A stretch of 16,829 bases of DNA, taken from assembly GCA_035720945.1 (NCBI GenBank), contig DASTNK010000140.1, positions 1-16,829 on the forward strand, in the 5' to 3' direction. This DNA comes from SCQX01 sp035720945. Its GTDB lineage: Bacteria; Pseudomonadota; Gammaproteobacteria; Burkholderiales; Burkholderiaceae_B. Under the pieces are notes generated by a model that worked only from the letters and a program-made list of their open reading frames with translations, was not told where the DNA came from and did not search any database. Of the stretch, positions 13,785 through 16,829 are shown piece by piece. The position numbers and the translations under genes are program-made. Within the stretch, counting starts at the first letter, position 1. Every line of letters starts with the position of its first letter.

Positions 13785-15140
13785 TCAAGCCGCCGCTTTC
13801 GATGCACCTGTGGCAGGCTGGTCCGATAGTGGCGCCGTGCCGGGGGCTGGCGAATCAACCAGCGGTTCGACGGGTTCGACCACCGGATCGTGCGATACGT
13901 CGTTGCGCACATCGACGCGCGGGTCCAGCGCGCTGGCCACCGGGGAGCTCTGCAGATTGTCGGCCATGATCACGAACTGGGTCGGCGCATCCTCGCTAAG
14001 GTGATCGCCGGTGACACGCGTCGGCCGCACGACGATCACGAGCACCAACGCGGCGAACGACAGGAACGCATAGAACATGTTGGCGCTCACGGTGCGCATC
14101 AGTTCGCCCACGATCAGCGGTCCGATACAAGCCCCCAGGCCATAGACCATGAACAGGATCGCGCTCAGGCCCACGCGCCGCTCGGGCTCGACGTTGTCAT
14201 TGGCGAACGCCACCCCCATCGGATAGAGCGTGAACTGCAGCACACCAATAGCGCAGGAAAAGACCACCAGCGCCCAGAATGGAAATTGCCACCAGCCCCA
14301 GAGCGGAATGGCCAACACCGCCAGGATCATGGTGTTGACGCGGATGAGCCCCGCCCGGTTGACACGATCGGCCAGCCAGCCGATCGGCCACTGGGCGAGC
14401 AGACCGCTGAGCACCCCGGCGGCCAGGAATATCCCCACCTGATCGCTGGTCATGCTTTGCTTGACCGCATAGACCGGCGCCAGACCGTAGAACGAGCCGG
14501 TGATGGTGCCGGTCATGAAGAGCACCGTCAATGACAACGGGACGCGCTTGACGTAGTAATGAATGATGATGGGCGCTGGCGTCTGCACAGCCGGATGCAG
14601 GCGGCGCGTCAGCGCCACCGGCACCAGGCACAGCACGGAACACATCGCCACGAACACCAGGGGTTGGTAGTTGAGCGACGGGAACAAGGTCAGCGAAAGT
14701 TGGCCACACACCGTGCCCAGCCCCGAAAACGCCATGTAGAAGCCAAAGATGCGCCCCCGTTGGTAATTCTCGGTCTGTTCGTTGAGCCAGCTTTCTATCA
14801 CCATGAACTGCGTGACGAGGGCAATGCCGGCGATGAACCGGAACCCCAGCCAGACCCAGAGGTTGTCGATCAGCATCATCGACAGCACCGTGACCGCGGC
14901 GATGGCGGCCGTGGCCGCGTACGCCCGGATGTGGCCGACCCGGATGATGAGCCGGTGCCCGATGCGCGCGCCGAAGACCAGGCCAATGTAATAACCGGCG
15001 ATCAGGCTGCCGACCCACAGCGCCGAGACGGAGGCCGCCGTCAGGCGCAGGCCCAGATACGTGTTGAACAGACCCGAACTGGTCTGCAACAGCAGCGTCG
15101 TGAGATACAGGGAAAAAAACGAAGCGATCGACGTGAGCAT
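13785..15140 (-). CDS. MFS transporter (YcaD-like), with a long hydrophilic C-terminal tail
   Basis: Major facilitator superfamily carrier of 451 residues. Twelve membrane helices fill roughly residues 5-395, starting SIASFFSLYLTTLLLQTSSGLFNTYLG in two hydrophobic runs, with the loop RIGHRLIIRVGHIRAY after helix 2, ESWLNEQTENYQRGRIFGFY between helices 4 and 5, and WLADRVNRAGLIRVN in the central part. The ESWLNE-RGR block is characteristic of the YcaD-like group. The last 55 or so residues are hydrophilic, Pro-, Asp- and Val-rich, and absent from short family members. The ATG at 15140 places the first helix immediately after the start; no good Shine-Dalgarno is seen, and the frame is open upstream without an obvious better start. 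The substrate is unknown. Confidence 0.88.
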   Translation of the reverse strand: MLTSIASFFSLYLTTLLLQTSSGLFNTYLGLRLTAASVSALWVGSLIAGYYIGLVFGARIGHRLIIRVGHIRAYAATAAIAAVTVLSMMLIDNLWVWLGFRFIAGIALVTQFMVIESWLNEQTENYQRGRIFGFYMAFSGLGTVCGQLSLTLFPSLNYQPLVFVAMCSVLCLVPVALTRRLHPAVQTPAPIIIHYYVKRVPLSLTVLFMTGTITGSFYGLAPVYAVKQSMTSDQVGIFLAAGVLSGLLAQWPIGWLADRVNRAGLIRVNTMILAVLAIPLWGWWQFPFWALVVFSCAIGVLQFTLYPMGVAFANDNVEPERRVGLSAILFMVYGLGACIGPLIVGELMRTVSANMFYAFLSFAALVLVIVVRPTRVTGDHLSEDAPTQFVIMADNLQSSPVASALDPRVDVRNDVSHDPVVEPVEPLVDSPAPGTAPLSDQPATGASKAAA

Positions 15141-15192
15141 GGATTGTGCCGGGGCGGCTCGCGCACGCTCCCCGATTGTCGGTCCGGAATGC

Positions 15193-15219
15193 CACGGCCG
15201 GCAGATGATGCCGGCCGTG
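15193..15219 (-). terminator. Strong GC hairpin downstream of the peroxiredoxin gene
   Basis: CACGGCCGGC and GCCGGCCGTG form a perfect 10-bp stem with a 7-base loop, 26 bases after the peroxiredoxin stop and 53 bases before the MFS start. No U-run follows, so it would be a U-less terminator or a 3'-end stabiliser rather than a textbook intrinsic terminator. It also lies in the leader of the MFS gene. Confidence 0.5.
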
Positions 15220-15245
15220 CTGATCAAGATACGGGGATGGTCAGG

Positions 15246-15752
15246 CTACCCCAGCTGCCCAAGCAACGTCTTGGCATCGCTGACCTCAAGCTGACCGGCC
15301 GACTCCACGTTCAGCCTGTCGACCACGCCGTTGCGAATCACGGCGGAATACCGCTGGGAACGCAGACCCAGCCCCCGGGCGGTGAGGTCGAATTCCAGCC
15401 CCAGCTTTTTTGTCCACTCGGCACTGCCGTCGGCCAACATGCGCACGCGTCCCTTGACGCCCTGATCGCGCCCCCACGCGCCCATGACGAACGGGTCATT
15501 GACCGCCACACACCAGATCTCGTCCACGCCATGCGCTTTGATCTGGTCATGCAATTCCAGATAGCCCGGCAGATGGCGGTTCGAGCATGTGGGCGTAAAA
15601 GCACCCGGGACGGCGAACAGCGCAATGGTCTTGCCTTTCACCAGATCGGCAACCTGGAAGTTGTTCGGGCCCACGCTGCAGCCTTCGGTGGCAGTTTCCA
15701 TAAACTCGGACAAGGTACCATCGGGCAGGTGGTCGCCGACTTTGATCGTCAT
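15246..15752 (-). CDS. Peroxiredoxin, Prx5 / type II (redoxin family)
   Basis: Cytoplasmic thiol peroxidase of 168 residues that reduces hydrogen peroxide and organic hydroperoxides using thioredoxin or glutaredoxin/glutathione. The active-site loop PGAFTPTCS gives the peroxidatic Cys56 with the conserved Pro and Thr; downstream VNDPFVMGAW and the Arg in GLGLRSQRY (Arg131) are also typical of the Prx5 subfamily. Two other cysteines occur (Cys25, Cys81), so whether a resolving cysteine is used is unclear. There is no fused glutaredoxin domain. The ATG at 15752 has GGAGA about seven bases upstream and starts directly at MTIKVGDHLPDG, the normal N-terminus. It is divergent from moaC. The GC hairpin at 15193-15219 follows the gene. 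Confidence 0.94.
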   Translation of the reverse strand: MTIKVGDHLPDGTLSEFMETATEGCSVGPNNFQVADLVKGKTIALFAVPGAFTPTCSNRHLPGYLELHDQIKAHGVDEIWCVAVNDPFVMGAWGRDQGVKGRVRMLADGSAEWTKKLGLEFDLTARGLGLRSQRYSAVIRNGVVDRLNVESAGQLEVSDAKTLLGQLG

Positions 15753-16092
15753 GGCAGTCTCCAGAGAGATTGAAAGAGGTTCGCCCACAGCGTGCGCGGG
15801 CAGGAAATGTAATCATACGACGATGCGGAGATTTATATTTTCGACGTGGGTTTTCCATCCCCCTGCCTCCATCGGCTTTTGCCAACCGCCAGCCGAACCA
15901 GCCGTCCCGCCGGCCCGGCGTCGATGCCACGACAGTGCGTATAATCAAGAAAACAGACCGCCAGATCCAAGAACCCCGCCGGATTGCTTTGAAAATACAA
16001 TCAGGCCAGGTATTAGGCTTCATGCGCGACCCTGGGATTCAATCTCGCGCTCCCAGCCGGAAACCGTGCCGGCTGCCGTATCCTGGACACCC
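15753..16092. other. Divergent spacer between the peroxiredoxin gene and moaC
   Basis: These 340 bases contain no convincing gene. The peroxiredoxin ribosome binding site lies at the left edge, followed by an AT-rich stretch (15806-15842) that may carry its promoter. A perfect TATAAT on the plus strand (15940-15945) is the best promoter element for moaC. A 7-bp hairpin (CAGCCGG/CCGGCTG, 16054-16075) sits just upstream of the moaC ATG, where it might affect translation. Confidence 0.6.
15940..15945 (+). promoter_or_regulatory. Perfect -10 hexamer, candidate moaC-mobA promoter
   Basis: TATAAT matches the sigma70 -10 consensus exactly, in an otherwise GC-rich region. No good -35 lies 16-18 bases upstream, so activation by another protein or a weak promoter would be expected. 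It would give a moaC leader of about 140 bases. Confidence 0.4.
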
Positions 16093-16605
16093 ATGACTAC
16101 CCCTGACATCGCTCCAGCCAATGCGTTGGCCCTAAGCCACCTCGATGAATCCGGCCAGATCCGCATGGTCGACGTTGGCGACAAGTCCCCGACGCGGCGC
16201 TGCGCCATCGCGCAGGGGCGTGTGCGTATGGGGGCCGCCGCGTATCGCCTGCTTGCCGCGCACGAGAACGGCAAAGGCGAAGTGCTCAACACCGCCCGGG
16301 TGGCGGGCATCCTGGCGGCCAAGCGCTGCGCCGAGCTCATTCCCCTGTGCCACAGCCTGCCCTTGAGCTTCGCCGGCATCGAGTTCTCGCTCGACGACGC
16401 GCAATGCTGCATCGACATCCGCGCCACCTGCCGCACCGACCATACGACGGGGGTGGAAATGGAAGCCATGACCGCATGCAGCGTGGCGGCGCTGACCATC
16501 TACGACATGTGCAAGGCGCTCTCGCACGGGATCGTGATCGCCGAGACCCGGCTGCTCGAGAAGCAGGGCGGCAAGCGCGACGTGCGCGCGGGCATGGCGC
16601 GATGA
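16093..16605 (+). CDS. moaC: MoaC, cyclic pyranopterin monophosphate synthase
   Basis: Molybdenum cofactor enzyme that, after MoaA, converts 3',8-cyclo-7,8-dihydro-GTP to cyclic pyranopterin monophosphate. The protein is 170 residues, the usual family size. Conserved blocks are MVDVGDK (25-31), GEVLNTARVAGILAAKR (62-78), LIPLCHSLPLS (82-92), TTGVEMEAMTA (118-128) and IYDMCKAL (136-143). Asp138 and Lys141 correspond to the catalytic pair known from E. coli MoaC. The ATG at 16093 precedes a short non-conserved lead-in and has only a weak TGGA Shine-Dalgarno. The stop overlaps the mobA start in an ATGA, so the two are almost certainly co-translated. The last dozen residues are basic and variable, which is normal for the family. 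Confidence 0.96.
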   Translation: MTTPDIAPANALALSHLDESGQIRMVDVGDKSPTRRCAIAQGRVRMGAAAYRLLAAHENGKGEVLNTARVAGILAAKRCAELIPLCHSLPLSFAGIEFSLDDAQCCIDIRATCRTDHTTGVEMEAMTACSVAALTIYDMCKALSHGIVIAETRLLEKQGGKRDVRAGMAR

Positions 16606-16829
16606 CGTCGGCGCCAGCATCGGTGTACGGCCTCGTGCTCGCCGGTGGCGCCAGCCGCCGCATGGGCCGCGACAAGGCCGCGCTGGAGCTGGATGGCGAG
16701 CCGCTGCTGCGGCGGGCGGTGGCACGGCTGCGGCTGGCGCTGGCCGAGGTGATCGTCGTCGGCGCGCCGACCTTCGCGCCGCTCGTCCCAGAAACGCGCA
16801 TCGTGGCGGACGACTGGCCGGGGCGCGGG
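16602..16829 (+). CDS. mobA: MobA, molybdenum cofactor guanylyltransferase (5' part, cut by window end)
   Basis: The first 76 codons of a MobA-type nucleotidyltransferase, which attaches GMP to molybdopterin to form the guanine dinucleotide cofactor used by many molybdoenzymes. The nucleotide-binding signature is complete: GLVLAGGASRRMGRDKAAL (residues 10-28), followed by GEPLLRRAV and the strand EVIVVGAP, and VADDWPGRG at the window edge. The start overlaps the moaC stop (ATGA). The remainder of the gene lies outside. The related cytidylyltransferase MocA shares this fold and can look alike at the N-terminus, but the RRMGRDKA form and the moaC linkage favour MobA. Confidence 0.88.
   Translation, partial: MTSAPASVYGLVLAGGASRRMGRDKAALELDGEPLLRRAVARLRLALAEVIVVGAPTFAPLVPETRIVADDWPGRG

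Noticed and set aside
13773..13785. AGCGT-AGA-ACGCT stem at the convergent EamA/MFS ends as a bidirectional terminator.
   Set aside because: Only five base pairs and no U-run on either side; too weak to call.
16117..16829. The high GC of moaC-mobA as a sign of horizontal transfer.
   Set aside because: The rise is mild, both genes are core cofactor genes in a normal overlapping arrangement, and no mobile-element traces flank them.

Overview
The window is GC-rich, densely packed bacterial DNA. The protein style (BioA, BioF and BioB sequences, a compact five-gene peptide ABC operon, an M20D amidohydrolase, moaC-mobA) suggests a beta-proteobacterium of the Burkholderiales, most likely Alcaligenaceae (Bordetella/Achromobacter-like). 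This is inferred from protein character; no rRNA or other definitive marker is present. I see no tRNA, rRNA, CRISPR array, insertion sequence or phage gene.

Left part (1-3971, minus strand): a biotin operon in the order bioB, cytochrome P450, bioF, bioA, with bioA cut by the window edge. The P450 sits between bioB and bioF; its stop codon overlaps the bioF GTG start. By analogy with Bacillus BioI it probably supplies the pimeloyl moiety by cleaving an acyl-ACP. BioF, BioA and BioB then carry out the first, second and last ring-assembly steps. A perfect 19-bp inverted repeat spans the bioF stop and ends at the presumed bioA ribosome binding site. A 335-bp spacer (3972-4306) upstream of bioB holds a BirA-box-like dyad.

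Centre-left (4307-9891, minus strand): a complete peptide-type ABC importer in the order binding protein, permease, permease, ATPase, ATPase, with junctions that overlap or are only a few bases apart, except for a 60-bp gap between the permeases. That gap contains an imperfect duplication of the end of the first permease gene. The binding-protein leader contains two hairpins, one shaped like an intrinsic terminator.

Centre-right (9892-13774, plus strand): diverging from the importer are a possible 34-codon small ORF, an M20D amidohydrolase (hippurate hydrolase/aminoacylase type), a RimK-like ATP-grasp ligase and a ten-helix EamA-type transporter. The ligase, exporter, importer and hydrolase together could make, export, retrieve and hydrolyse an amide-linked amino-acid compound. 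This is inference from gene order only.

Right part (13785-16829): an MFS transporter (minus, convergent with the EamA gene), a Prx5-type peroxiredoxin (minus), and, divergent from it, moaC overlapping mobA (plus, cut by the window end) for molybdenum cofactor synthesis.
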